From Fratercula arctica (lineage: Eukaryota; Chordata; Aves; Charadriiformes; Alcidae): a DNA stretch of 64,000 nucleotides. Under the pieces are notes generated by a model. That model saw only the letters and a list, made by a program, of their open reading frames with translations, was not told where the DNA came from and did not search any database. Positions 47,431-59,300 of this stretch are shown here, piece after piece; within the stretch, counting starts at the first letter, position 1, and each line of letters begins with the position of its first letter. The position numbers and the translations under genes were made by a program. The stretch is taken from assembly GCA_947846985.1 (NCBI GenBank), contig CANTUZ010000004.1, positions 11,212,927 to 11,276,926 on the forward strand, given 5' to 3'.

Positions 47431-50400
47431 CTCAAATTACATTAAGCAATATGCACCTATAGATGTATACAGCTTAGAAGCATATATACGTATATATGGT
47501 TGGAAGCATTCTCTAATAGCAAGAGATGCTCCTAGACAACTAATTATAATTCACCTATAATTCAGACAAATTCTATCTAGTAACCATATACAAAGCTTAC
47601 CAAAAATGTGCCACAGATTTTATCACTAAAAGGCTGTGAAGACAGCTTGCCACACATAGGAGTCGCACAGGACAAAGAGACACACTCATACTACAGATTC
47701 CTGTCCTGAAAGTAAGGAAGTCTGCATACCTGGTTATTTAAAACTAGTAGCCTGGATTCTGGCATCCATGTGAAAGTCTGAAATGGACAACGTGAGTGAT
47801 TTTATATTCTTTAGGATCACTCCAATTTATAAGTCTCGAGCAACGACTGGATCCTTAGAAGGCTGCCAGAATACCATGTACTCTGGTCACTCCTCCCCTC
47901 TCCCCCTGGACACTCTTTTCTTTGAGATAATTAAAATACTTGTTTATCACTCAGGTCTTCAATTATGCAGTGAGTATCCCCAGCTGGCCACTTAATCCAG
48001 TTTTGGGTTTGTTTTCACCAGTAGTACAGCATAAAAGTACCTGTTATGCAGCTGTATGTTGACTATACTTTTCAGAAAATCAATTAAGTAATATTTGCTA
48101 ATTTCATTACTACTGTCTAACTGATGACTTCACAGTTTTTATAGTGTATTAAGAATATGCACCAAAATCAAATCTCTGTCTGCATTAAAAAAAAAAAGTA
48201 CTGGTCCCAAATGCAGATGGAAGAGTAATAGGAAATAATGGCCGTTTTGTTTCTTTTTGGCTCTAGACATTTCTGGCTTTAAATATCTATTTAAGAACTG
48301 TATTTTGTCTTCAGATGTAGCACCAATAGAGAAATATGGAGTAGTTTTCCAAAGGTAGCTCCTCCGACTTAAGTTTTCTTGCACCGGTTTAAACTTTCAA
48401 TGGCAATGCCTAGAGGACGTGGAGGGATAAGAATATCATTAGCTCAGTAATTCAGATCACATTAGAGTGACCCGGCTGTCCTAATTTTAAAGGTTATTTT
48501 AATTTTATGTAAATCTGTAGCTGCCATTCAGAAAAAAATCTGCATAATATGCCTTGCATTTTAGTTTTACTTGTCATCCACTTTTGTACATGAACATGAG
48601 TTAACTTATTTTTTTGTGTCTTCTGGTACACCAGTGTCTTCTCAAGTGAAACCTGAAGAACTTAATTAAAACTGAAGAGGCTTGTCGCTCCCCTCCTTAT
48701 GAGACGCAAACTTGTAACTTTCCATTCTTACTTCTTTTTCTTCACCAAACAATTTTCAAAATTATGTGCAGCTAGAACAGAAAAAGCTGACTGCTTCATA
48801 TCTATGGGAAGAATAATCTGAACCAAGGAAAATATTCAAATGCTTAGGCTAGACTCTGACCCCAGTACTCCTCATATTAGTGAAGGGTTATTCACCTTAT
48901 TAAAATTAATCCCACGTTCATGTCACTACCTGCCCCAGAAGGCATTTCTTTATTTTAATATTTATTATATTTCATATTCTGTACTTTTAATTAAATTTTA
49001 TCTTTAATAAATCCCTTTTTGCTTTGTTTCACCCCCTCCTGTGATTCACTAGAGAAGTTGTGTGATAGGGACTCTCATTTCCTAATTGGTTAAGCCTACT
49101 TCCAGAACAAATCTCTAAACCGGAATGACCACGATTTATATGCTACCCGAAAGTCAAAGAGCAAAGAATCAACGTAAGAAAATGCTCCCTCCTCAACACC
49201 AGCAGATGAGATCCTCTGTACTTCCAAGTTATTTTTTACTGTTTAAGGTTGGCACTGACCCTGTCTGAAAGAAATATCTGAACACGTTCTTTGAAAATCA
49301 CCTACCGGTCCTTTCCCTGTTTGGTAAAATAACAATTTTTCATGGGAAGACATGAAAATATGCAAAAGAAGCATATGCTTTTTTGTTTTAAACAGAGGAC
49401 AAGAATTTAAGGAGGCACGAATTTTCACAGATATTGCCACATGGTAGCATGTATCAAATTCATTACATCCAGCCTCAGCCGTGTAAGAACTAGACATCTC
49501 TCAGTGGGTCTCCTCAGCCTTCTAATCAATGCATAGAGGGTACAAAAGGGTAATAAAATAAGGCCGGAAGCCTCTATAAGACAATTTACCTTCTGTAAAA
49601 CTCTGACCACCTTCAGTAATGCTAAATATCCAAAATATTTTCCATATAATAGAATTATTTTAGTTGGTTCTGAAGTATTTCAATAATCTGGATTTTAATC
49701 GTTACTGGATTTTAAACGTCCTGAGTATCTCATTTATTTTCCCATCACACTCTTAAATTGTTAAACCTTCCTGTCCTTTCACACCTTTGTTCTGACTAGG
49801 AACACGGTGATAATGAAGTCCTCACAACAGCAGCATCACGTTAATCTTTTATCTGTTGCTGTTGATTCTGGACTTTACCATTTTATAGTCCTTTTTAGTT
49901 TAACTCTCACAATGACTTTGTTCATTGTTCCCATTTTATGTTCAGCAAGGCTTGTCAGGAGATGAAAAAAACCTTGAAGCGTAAGAAACATCACAGAGAC
50001 TGTCAATTAATATCTCCTTAATAAAGAAAACAACAACAAAATGAACAAACAAACAAGGAGAATAGGCTAAGTGGAAAGGTGTTAATTGAGGAAGATCTGA
50101 AAGGCTTGAAAGATCTAAACATCAAGTATTAAGAAAGAGTGAGTTTTTCCTGTGAATTCATCTGCTTGGAGGTTTGAGGAATTGGTCCTGCGCAGCTGTG
50201 ATGCTGGGAGACAACATGAAGAATGTGGGCACAAGCAAAATCGACAGAACTGGGAAAGAGAGTAGATGGACAGTCAGGAGTCTGGGTTAGTGTAGATGGA
50301 ACAGGCACTGTTGAAAACTTTTCATTTTCAGATATTGTTGGAAAAAAATATTGCAGTCATTTCTGAACACCAAGCCAGTGACCTGAAGCGAAGGAAAAAA

Positions 50401-52170
50401 ATAATCAAGGTTCAGGACTCCTGCTTTTCTTGAAGGGTTTGGTGTGAGGGATGTGCAGCACGTCGCAGGTTCTTGGAACCCACTCTCCCATATTGGTCAC
50501 TAAAAATTTTACATTGTTCGCTTGACCTAGCTATCTTAAATGCCAAAATGGATGAACAAAATTTGAAGACTAATTTAGTTTGCATTTTTTTTGGTTAGGG
50601 TTTTTTTTTATTTTGAGAATGACCAGGAGAGTTGGGAAAATTGGAAAAGGAGGAGGGAGGGGGGAAAAAAAAAAAGAGGGAGAGACAGAATCCTTCACAT
50701 GTAAGTCACATCTATTTAAAATCCAGTTAGGACAACCAGTGATAAATATGAATTGCTGTGTGGTAACTTTGAAGAAACAAGTTGATGTGTCCAACGGAGA
50801 TTACAGGCAAAAGACAGTCAAACTAGACCTGTGACTGCTGCATCACTGGCCCTCGTTGAGTATTCTAATTAATTAAAAGAATTCATTTTGTTAAGGAACT
50901 TGCTTCACGCTGTTGTGTAGGTCTAGCTACGATTAACTAATAAAACATATCAACAAAATATGATGGTAATTTTGATGCATTATGTTTAAGAGAAATTTCA
51001 GTTTGTCTTCTGTATGATTGCCATTATTAGCATAATCACCTAGTATTGTCTGTTATTTTTCCTTAGTTTCACTAAGACAAAAAAAGTGTAATGATCTTGG
51101 GATATTAGTATTTTTAAAGTTTTTTTTTTTTTTAATCTTAAGGATTTTTATAAGATGGAAAAGACTAGCTGAAATTGGCATGGGGAAAAAAAAAAGCATG
51201 ATTTATTTTTATTTAGAGCTGGCCTCTCGGGCTGGGTATAGGCATTTCAGCTGAATGGCGAAAATCTTGCAGTTCCAGGCTCGTACTTTCTCTCTCTTTG
51301 CATGTTTTAATTTCTATTGCTGTCAAGTTACACCATTTTATCAAAACTAAATTGCCTGAACTAAAAAAATAAAAACAAAAACAGCAGCAAAACCTAGACC
51401 TTCTTCATTAACCACAGTGGATAAGGTGTACAGTATTTTTTCCCCAAGACCAATTTATTCTGTGAACCATGCATGCAAGCTATCAAAAGCTGTAAATTAG
51501 TGGTCACCTCAGGCATTAGAAATAAGAGCTTCTTTACAGGAGCTCCCATTGAGTCAGTCTTTTTCATCTTTGCTAATTAACACTTTTTTACCATTGCCTT
51601 ATAATAAATAATTGAAACTATCATGTAGGACATGATTCAGAAAAGAGAGAGCAAAAACTTTAAACTAGATCATTTTCAAAGAAATCTTTCTCTGATTGGC
51701 TGCTTCAGTAAAACCCCAAATAATTAGAAAATACACTGTTTTCTGGCTTTAAAAAGTCTTTGAAACTCTCCGCTACCTGAACAACTTTAATTTATGTGCA
51801 TATAGAAAATCTTACTGGTGCTGAAAACCTTAACATGTCATTGCCTGAAAAATCCAGGCAAGCCATAAAATACTTGACAGCAGCCCAAGGACGACGGCAG
51901 TGTACTCTGTACCCTGTATGAATGCTGCAGTATCACAAGATCTTCTAAAACGAGGAAGCAACTTTTAGTGTGAAAAGGAGAGAGTTAATCTTAAAGCTTT
52001 TGGATTGCGTGTTTTTGAGCCCGACTATAGGACTTCCAACTAACTAGAAGTTCTTCAGAGTGTGTGAACGTGGTCTCCCAGTGATCTCTTGGGCTCCTAT
52101 CAGCTCCCATCCTGTGTTCAGGCGCAGCATCATCACGTCGTGCCGTTAGCACAGTGAATATGTAGGTAGC
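47431..52170. other. Non-coding AT-rich DNA, no gene recognised
   Basis: Unique sequence with a G/A-rich purine stretch at 50645-50690 and poly-A/T runs. A faint MIR-like similarity at 49885-49945 is too weak to call. The longest frames are about 84 codons without domains. Confidence 0.55.
50640..50690. repeat. Polypurine tract (GGA/G6/A11)
   Basis: An almost pure run of A and G including GGAGGAGGGAGGGGGG and a long A stretch, followed by GAGGGAGAGACAG. It can form triplex DNA and is prone to slippage. Confidence 0.8.
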
Positions 52171-52620
52171 TTAAGATCTAGGCAACAAGCAGAACGCCCA
52201 GGTAACCACACAAGCGAGGCTTTGCCCGTATTTCTCAGCAGCTTTTAAAGCATCCCAACTTTGTACTAAATCTGAGCTGGTATTAGCTCTCGAGTCCCAC
52301 AAAATTTGTGTATGTTGAGCTACCTGGTCACAAAAGAACATTTTTATGGTCCCAGCTCTCACCCACACTTTTGTGTGCTCCAAGCAGTTCTGCAGTAGAC
52401 GCACCTGCATAGCCCTCATTTGCAAGGAAGACATTTCTGCCATACCGTGGTTGTCAATACGAAGACTGGTTTGATTAAGCTGTGTTAAGCAAACGTTGCG
52501 TGTGCCTTTTTCAGGATTGGTCCGCAGAGCTTCACTGCAAGGAAATGCTGTATGAATAAATATAATTACGGAGAAGGAAAACCTAAAGGTAATTTGATAA
52601 CCCTCTGCAGAATTTAGCAA
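52171..52620 (-). other. Unassigned 149-codon open frame, possible pseudogene remnant
   Basis: The minus-strand frame runs from 52620 to the stop at 52171. Near the N terminus (residues about 10-28) is a hydrophobic stretch ending in PCSEA that looks like a signal peptide, followed by an N-glycosylation sequon (NQTS, about residue 49). The C-terminal third has several tryptophans. A faint similarity in layout to the transmembrane subunit of an avian retroviral envelope was considered, but no LTR, pol fragment or fusion-peptide context is visible. Chance is a fair explanation at this length. I do not recognise the protein. Confidence 0.15.
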
Positions 52621-54792
52621 GGTGTCTAAGAATGAAATGTTGACATTTCTACGGTTACTTTACATATAAAAGAGGTACCTTTCATAAAAAGCAAAGCACT
52701 TACTTAACATTCCTCAAAGGTGGATCTAGTATTCTTCATTAGCTAAGTTTCAATTGCCTTTGTCAAGCTCGTCTTCCCAGCAAAGGTCTCTGTCAACTGT
52801 GAAATCCACTTAAGGTAATTAGTATTCTGTTAGATTTAACAGAGTCTGTGAATTAGAACTGTAACAAAAGAGAACGTCTACTTGTTTCTTCATTATCAAA
52901 CAAGTGGAGCTTCCAGCTCCTGTGGCAGCTGAATCTGACTCTCTTTCATGTCATAAAGGCCACGCTTAGTGCAGGGATTAATAGCCCTGCTCAAAAAATT
53001 GAATTTCCATTTTACCAGAAAAGATGACATTTCAAAATGTTTCTATTCTGATTCGTAACGAGTAAATCTCACCCTCTCCAAAATCAGGCTTCAGTTTCAG
53101 TGTAGCATTTTATTTCAAAACTTCCTACACATGTTCAAATTTTGTTTAAGAGTTTTGACATTTTCTTTGAGTTTTATTTGTAATTTATAGTCATATTGTA
53201 AATTGATATTTGATCATGTCACAGAGCAGTGGCCATGTACAAACGTACAACAGTTAAGACCTCTGAAAATCTGACATAATGTTTGAATTATTGTAATGCA
53301 TACTTTATTTTTAGCATCTGCCACTGAATGTTTGCCACTTGTTAACTGGAATATTTTCTCTTTTCTAAGACAAAGAGAGGTTTTTTGATCCAAAAAAAGC
53401 ATGCCGGAATAAAACGGAAACCTTTGCTAGCATCAAGCCTGCACAGACTTAGAAATAAAAGGTCCCATGCAATCATAAGCAGATATAAAGTCTGGACAAG
53501 GATATAAAAACTGGGAGAAGACTGGGTTATTCATTGTAAGGTCAAAGAAGAGGCGAGGAGGAAGATAGTGGATCAATTGGCTGAAAACCTTACTGTCTGT
53601 ATACTAGTGTCAGAAATACGGTGAATAAGCTGTGGAAATACGGTGAAAGAAGGAAATCCTAATAGTTTATGAAAACGTATGTTTTAGTCTAAATTTATTC
53701 TTTCAACAGTGTAATAGAATTTGATAGGGTAAGCACTCTGGAATATATTAATATTAAAACTCGATATATTATCAATAAAAAATTACATAATATGAAATGA
53801 AAATGTGTGGCCCTGTATTAACATTACATGTGCACCCTTTGAACTGCAGACTCTAAAATGAGATGGTTCTGTTAGTAATTTGTTATCCACAAAGAACGGC
53901 CCCTTTTTATTCCTTAGCAGCCCAAGGGAGTGTCCCCATCAGGTTTCTGCCGGTTTCTCCTTAGACAGGCAGGCTCTTAACGTTACCCACGCTCGCTAAA
54001 TTCAAACTAGAATGGATGTCTGTACTGCCATCACACCTTCAGTACGTTGTGTAGACATACTTTGAGATCAAAGCGTTTTCTGTTTGTCTTACAGTGACAC
54101 ACTTTGACACTTTGAAGTATGAAACCTCTTCATTACAACACAAATGGGAGACATCTTTGACGCAGAAAATCTGTTTCAGTCGCTAGGAAGAGTTTGTCTA
54201 CATGAAGACGCTAGTGAGAAATTGTGTGAATTGCGACGCAGTAGCTGTTGCAGACTCAGTCTCTGTGTGGGCAGTCTTTATAGGTGCTTGCAGCCTTTCC
54301 ACGATTTAGCTAAAACCATTTAGAAAATGTTTTTAATAAGAAACAGTAACAGCCACACCAGGGATTAGAATACATTAATGACCCAGGTCATTTCAGGAAA
54401 CGGGGTTTAAGTAGAAAATTCTTCTCTTGCCATGAATTAAGCTGACAAAAAACATGAAAGCATGACAGAGGTCTGTACTTTCGAGTTTGAAATTCTGAGT
54501 ATTTGAGTTTTTCTTAAAATTTCACATATGATTTAGTACTCTAGGGGGAAGGAGGCGAGGTGGCGGAAATCTTATCAAAATAGCAGCCAGTGCTCCTCCA
54601 GGCAGAGCCTTCACATTTCCAGTTGTCCTGTGTACGTCCTTTGGATCACCAAGTCACACTCTCAGGGAAGGAACTAATTTGGTCCATCCCATTTGGGTGT
54701 TCAGGTAGTTGCTCTGTAGCACACTTACCACTCACAGAATTCTTTAAACACCTTTCCTATCTCTGCTGATGTATGCATATAGCTTGCCTTAC
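52621..54792. other. Non-coding AT-rich DNA, possible old inverted-repeat element
   Basis: Mostly unique. TGTGTAGACATAC near 54047 and GTTTGTCTACATG near 54190 form an imperfect inverted pair about 140 bases apart. This type of TIR-like word occurs at the ends of old reptile elements, but the match is weak. No exon recognised. Confidence 0.4.
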
Positions 54793-56320
54793 TGTCTTAT
54801 TTATGTATATATTTTCATTTTAAATGTACCGATACGTTTTCCTAAGTGCCTGCTATCGTTATGAATTGTCCAGGTGGCTTTTCAGAGCCGTGCTAATGCA
54901 TAAACATGCAGTGGGAGAGCAAGAAAGAGGGTGTCCAGCTCGCCATCTTACTTATGTATTTATTTGCTTTTAAACATACCTATATTTTTCCCTAAGTGCC
55001 TGGAACAATATATGCAATAGACAATATTAATCAATAACCATGCTCAAATCATTCACTTCATTCAGTTCAGCGCTGTGAAACAAATGTGAGAAACTAAATA
55101 GATCTTGTAGAGTGCCCCGTAGTTCAATAAATCCAAGGCCTGTCTGATCACGGAGACAAGGTGATTTTAGCAAATGATATCTCAGCTGCAGTGCTCTCCC
55201 TCTGTTTCCCTTCTACTGGAGAATTATGAACCTTTTTTTATTTCTGCTTTCAATTTATTTTAACTGTTATGATATGAGATAGGAGGAGAAATAGTTAAAA
55301 AGAAGTAAATGGGAAAGACTCAAACTGTTTCAAGACTGATAACTATAAATAGCTTAATTTTTACTCAGGAAAAGAATCTTGGACAAAGAAGAGAAGAAAA
55401 AAAAAACTCTTAAGTGGTAATATCAAGAAAATACGAAATCCAGAAGCAAACTGTGATAGAAGAGAGAGGAAAAAAGAGGAAGAAAGTGCCAGGCAATAAG
55501 TAAGTACAGCTGCATGTCTAAAGTCTTAGTTGTATTTCGCCGTGTGTTTTCAGTTCTTCTATTCACTTTGCACAGTTAATAATGTATTCAATATTACTCC
55601 ATAGCAACTCTTATTCCCATAAATCTGCGAAATAACACAAAAGCAGTTTCTTCTCATCAAAAGCTGAGAAGAAAAAACAAATAATTTTGTTTTTCAAAAC
55701 CATGATCATACCAAGCACTAGCTATTATAAATACAGATTATGCTCAGAGTTTTCACCTTTGTATGTTATAAACTTTTCGGTTGCTGAAGTTTCAGACTAT
55801 TAAATGGAACAACGCACATGTCAAGAGATTCTTCTTGTAGGAAAATTAAGAAATTTGCACAGCTATTGTATAGTTAGCATATAAATGCACTAATAGAATA
55901 GGCCTGATACAATGGAGAAAATTCATCAAGTCTGCATAATAAAAACTGTAAAAAGTGACAGCTAATAAGTGTTTATCAAGTTTTAATTTTTATTAATATT
56001 ATTTTTTATATAAACTCTATGATATCTTTGAAGAGTTAGAAATTGAAATTACGTGAACCCTCATAACCCTTGAAATATAGCTCCTTTGACTGTGGTCTTT
56101 AACTGAGTTACGCAAAGTGAAGACAGCCTCTTCCCCTCCCTCAAAACACGTATCTATGCCAGCAGGATGTCTGTGAATTCATGAGAAAGAGAACAAGCAT
56201 GTGTCTTTCTGTTGTACTTTTGAATTTATTTTCACTCTAAACATACCTATATATTTCCCTGTGTGTCAACTACGGATATGAATTGTTCACGTTGGTTTTA
56301 AGCCTATGCTAATAAGTATT
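54793..56320 (+). repeat. Diverged local repeat in three direct copies
   Basis: Copy A 54793-54905, copy B 54943-55020 and copy C 56201-56320 lie in the same orientation. B and C share TAAACATACCTATAT followed by TTTCCCT. A and B share TTATGTAT, TTTTAAA and CCTAAGTGCCTG. A and C share ATGAATTGT, then TGCTAAT at the same spacing. Unit length is about 115 bases; B is shortened on the right. I do not recognise the family. The copies may be an old tandem or segmental duplication separated by later sequence, or pieces of an unrecognised repeat family. Confidence 0.65.
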
Positions 56321-59300
56321 TTCTTCATGTGCTTGTACTGCAGTAATGCTCAGGAGACTCAATCATGGATGAGGTCTCTTTGGGCTGTGGAGGGTGTACA
56401 AACCCAGAACAAATTACTGGTGATTCAAATAATCTGATTTTGTACACACTTTCTTTTGTCCTTTAATAAGAATATATTTAAAAACTGCTTTTCATCATTA
56501 GGTTTGGAGTTAGAATAATCCTTTTCTTTGCTGTGGCCTGATGATTTATTTAGCTTATGTAGACTTTGTAATTTCAAAGTATATATATTATTATATTCTT
56601 TTTTAAACTGCAAGACACGTTTGTTTGCAGAGGTTTTACTGGTAACTGAGTAATTATACCAGAGACAATATGTTGCATTGGCAAATCTATCTCCAATTTG
56701 TATGCACACAGCTTGATATTCTTCTACAAGGTTGGTATTTTTGAGCAGTGTAGTGTAGATGTTCAGGTTGATATCAGTCAAACAAAGTGAAAAACTGAGA
56801 ACCAAAATGCCTGCTTATCCTCAGGGATGCCACGACAAATTAGTAAAATGATCTCATATTATAACAATGCTTTCTGTTGTTATGACAGTTGTCATATTTT
56901 AATTCTTTATGAGCACTATCATACGTTTGGGCACTATCACCAAAATTCTTTGTGCTAGCTAATTTGCTTTTGAGGTAAACCTCCCTTCTTTCCCGGTTCT
57001 TTGGAGTATATGCCAGCCTGGTCCCCTGTGAATTGGAGCATCCTGAGAACCACTCCATTTTCTGAGAGACTCTCTGTGTTCCCGAGGCATCGCTTTGGCA
57101 GCAGCTGACGATGGAGACGCCGCAGCCATCCCCGCTTGTCCCTGGCTGTGGTAGCGGTGCTGCAGAGAATAAAGCAACTGTGCGCCACTTACGGATTAGG
57201 CAGAAAATTCATCTGAGAGCTATTTTAGTTGGGTTACAGCTGTTCTACACTTCCAGCATGGCATGAAATGTCTATAAAACAACATCTGGGGCATGGGGCG
57301 GGGGGATTTTGACCATCCTTTTGTACCGTATTCTAAGCTGTTAAGTGATGCTTCTGTTAATATTTGTCACCAACCTGATGACCTTCAGACTGAAAAGCAG
57401 GAGATACAATGATACAACTGTCATTCCTAATCCCTGAGTCACTTCGGCTCTCAACTCTTTGAAAATACTGTGGGTTGGTACGTTAGGCTTTTGGCAAGAG
57501 GTTCTTCAGATTTCTACTGCATCCCTTCATTTAATTTGGAAAAAAAATTAACCCATAGTGAAAAGTCCATTGTGTTTATTCTTAAGATATGAAGTGACTA
57601 TTTATTAGCAGCCTTCAGACAGTGTAAATGACACTGTCCTGTACAGCTGCATCGTGGAACTCCCTCCTCTAAAATAAATCTAAATAAACAAATAAAGCAG
57701 CAAACCCCAATCTCGCTCTGAGATCACGCACTGAGTGACTAATCCATTCTCGCTAGACAGTGGAAGCCTCTGTAGACTGAGAAAAGGTGTCATTAGCTGA
57801 TTTTCATTCCAGGACCAAAACCAAATAAAGCCAGAGCTGAAAACAAACAAAAATGTATTAAGCTGACAAAAAAGTCTCCAGTGGGAAATGGAAGACAACT
57901 AGAAACAATAATAATAACATTTTCATGTGCTTTCATTACATGAGCAATTTGGGGATGTGCTGAACAATTCAGAAATATTTCAAATTGCTGGGTATATGCC
58001 ATAATTGCTGGTTTACAAATATGTCAGATCCTTTACCATGCAGGCTTGTTTTATCTATTGCAAACAATTCTAGATCAGATGTTTTCCATTTAAACTGTTA
58101 GAAGAAAACAGTGCAATCCAGAAAGAGTATTAATTTTCATGGCTGCACTGATGAGGATTACTGAAGCACAATATCATCCTGGCATTTATCAATACGTAAT
58201 CTTAATTTCCATAGTGATCTCAATTCGTCTCACTCTATACTAACTCAGTATAACACAGAATATATATACTAACAAAACTAAATATAAAGCTGAGTAGCCA
58301 AGGACAATAGTTAAAATGGACGCTCGCAAAGATGCTAGAATTAAATAGCAATTACTTTTCTTTTAGATTATCTGGTTTAACATCAATGTAAACAACTGAT
58401 TTAGAACATTTATCGGTGTTTGTATATATTGTAGCTGTAGTCACCCAATCTGAGGGTTTAGCATAATAAAAAAATCTCTTTAATTGCTTATTAAATTTAG
58501 AACATTTTAAATATCATTGTGGCTTTCTAACTTTGGCATAGTAAATCTTATATTTAAAAAGGAACAGAATTGTCCCCCGACCCCGAAAAGTGGTTACCTA
58601 GAGACTACAATATCTTTTCTTTATCTGATTTTCCTGGTTGAGGAGAGAGAGAGGCAGGCAAAGGAAACCTTTTGCAGTGAGCTGCCACTGCAGGCCTGGA
58701 GGAAATGCCACCACTGATCAGAAGTGTTTGACAATCAATGTGCATTGAGCAGTTCTCGCTGTTCACAACCCCACTGAAGATCAAGACCGGTGATGTGTTG
58801 TTTGGCAAACTCCCTGCCTAGAACAAGTTATTCTCGTGCGTTCCCTAATGCATTTTTCCAGATTCTCATCTCCGTCAAAAACAAATGCTATTCCAACATG
58901 GTGAAAACCCCAGTTTCTGTCTGCTATCTCTGAACAGCGTTGGTGGGCCTTGCAGGCATTGGCCAGTTGCTTTGCAAAGCATCTACACAAAATTAGTCTC
59001 CTGACTCGTCTCTAGAGAATGTTGGTTCACATTGTGGAACAGCCTCAGAGCCTGAGAAGCACCTCTTTTTGGGCAAAACAAAACTGGAAGATACACGCTC
59101 CAAGAGCTTGCTTTCTGCACTGCAACCGTCAAAGAACGCTCAGTCCACAGGGCAACTATGAAGTAGCCCCTGCAAAACACATACGGTGTCAATATTGAAT
59201 TCTTAGCACCAGCTGTTTTGTTTTACTTGTGTGCTTCCACGATGTTGTAGAATTTGTCCTGGTAGACATTGCTTTTGGCTAGTGGAATGGTACCAGCACC

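Noticed and set aside
49885..49945. Possible antisense MIR/L2 3' end
   Set aside because: Only the words CTCACAA and TTCCCATTTTATG fit; too short to separate from chance.
52171..52620. CAP/CRISP-domain similarity from a HTQILW string
   Set aside because: Only a few residues agree with the family motif, and the other conserved CAP residues and cysteines are absent.
56425..56805. 126-codon minus frame
   Set aside because: Lysine/asparagine/serine-rich as expected of AT-rich DNA, with no domain and no promoter or splice evidence.
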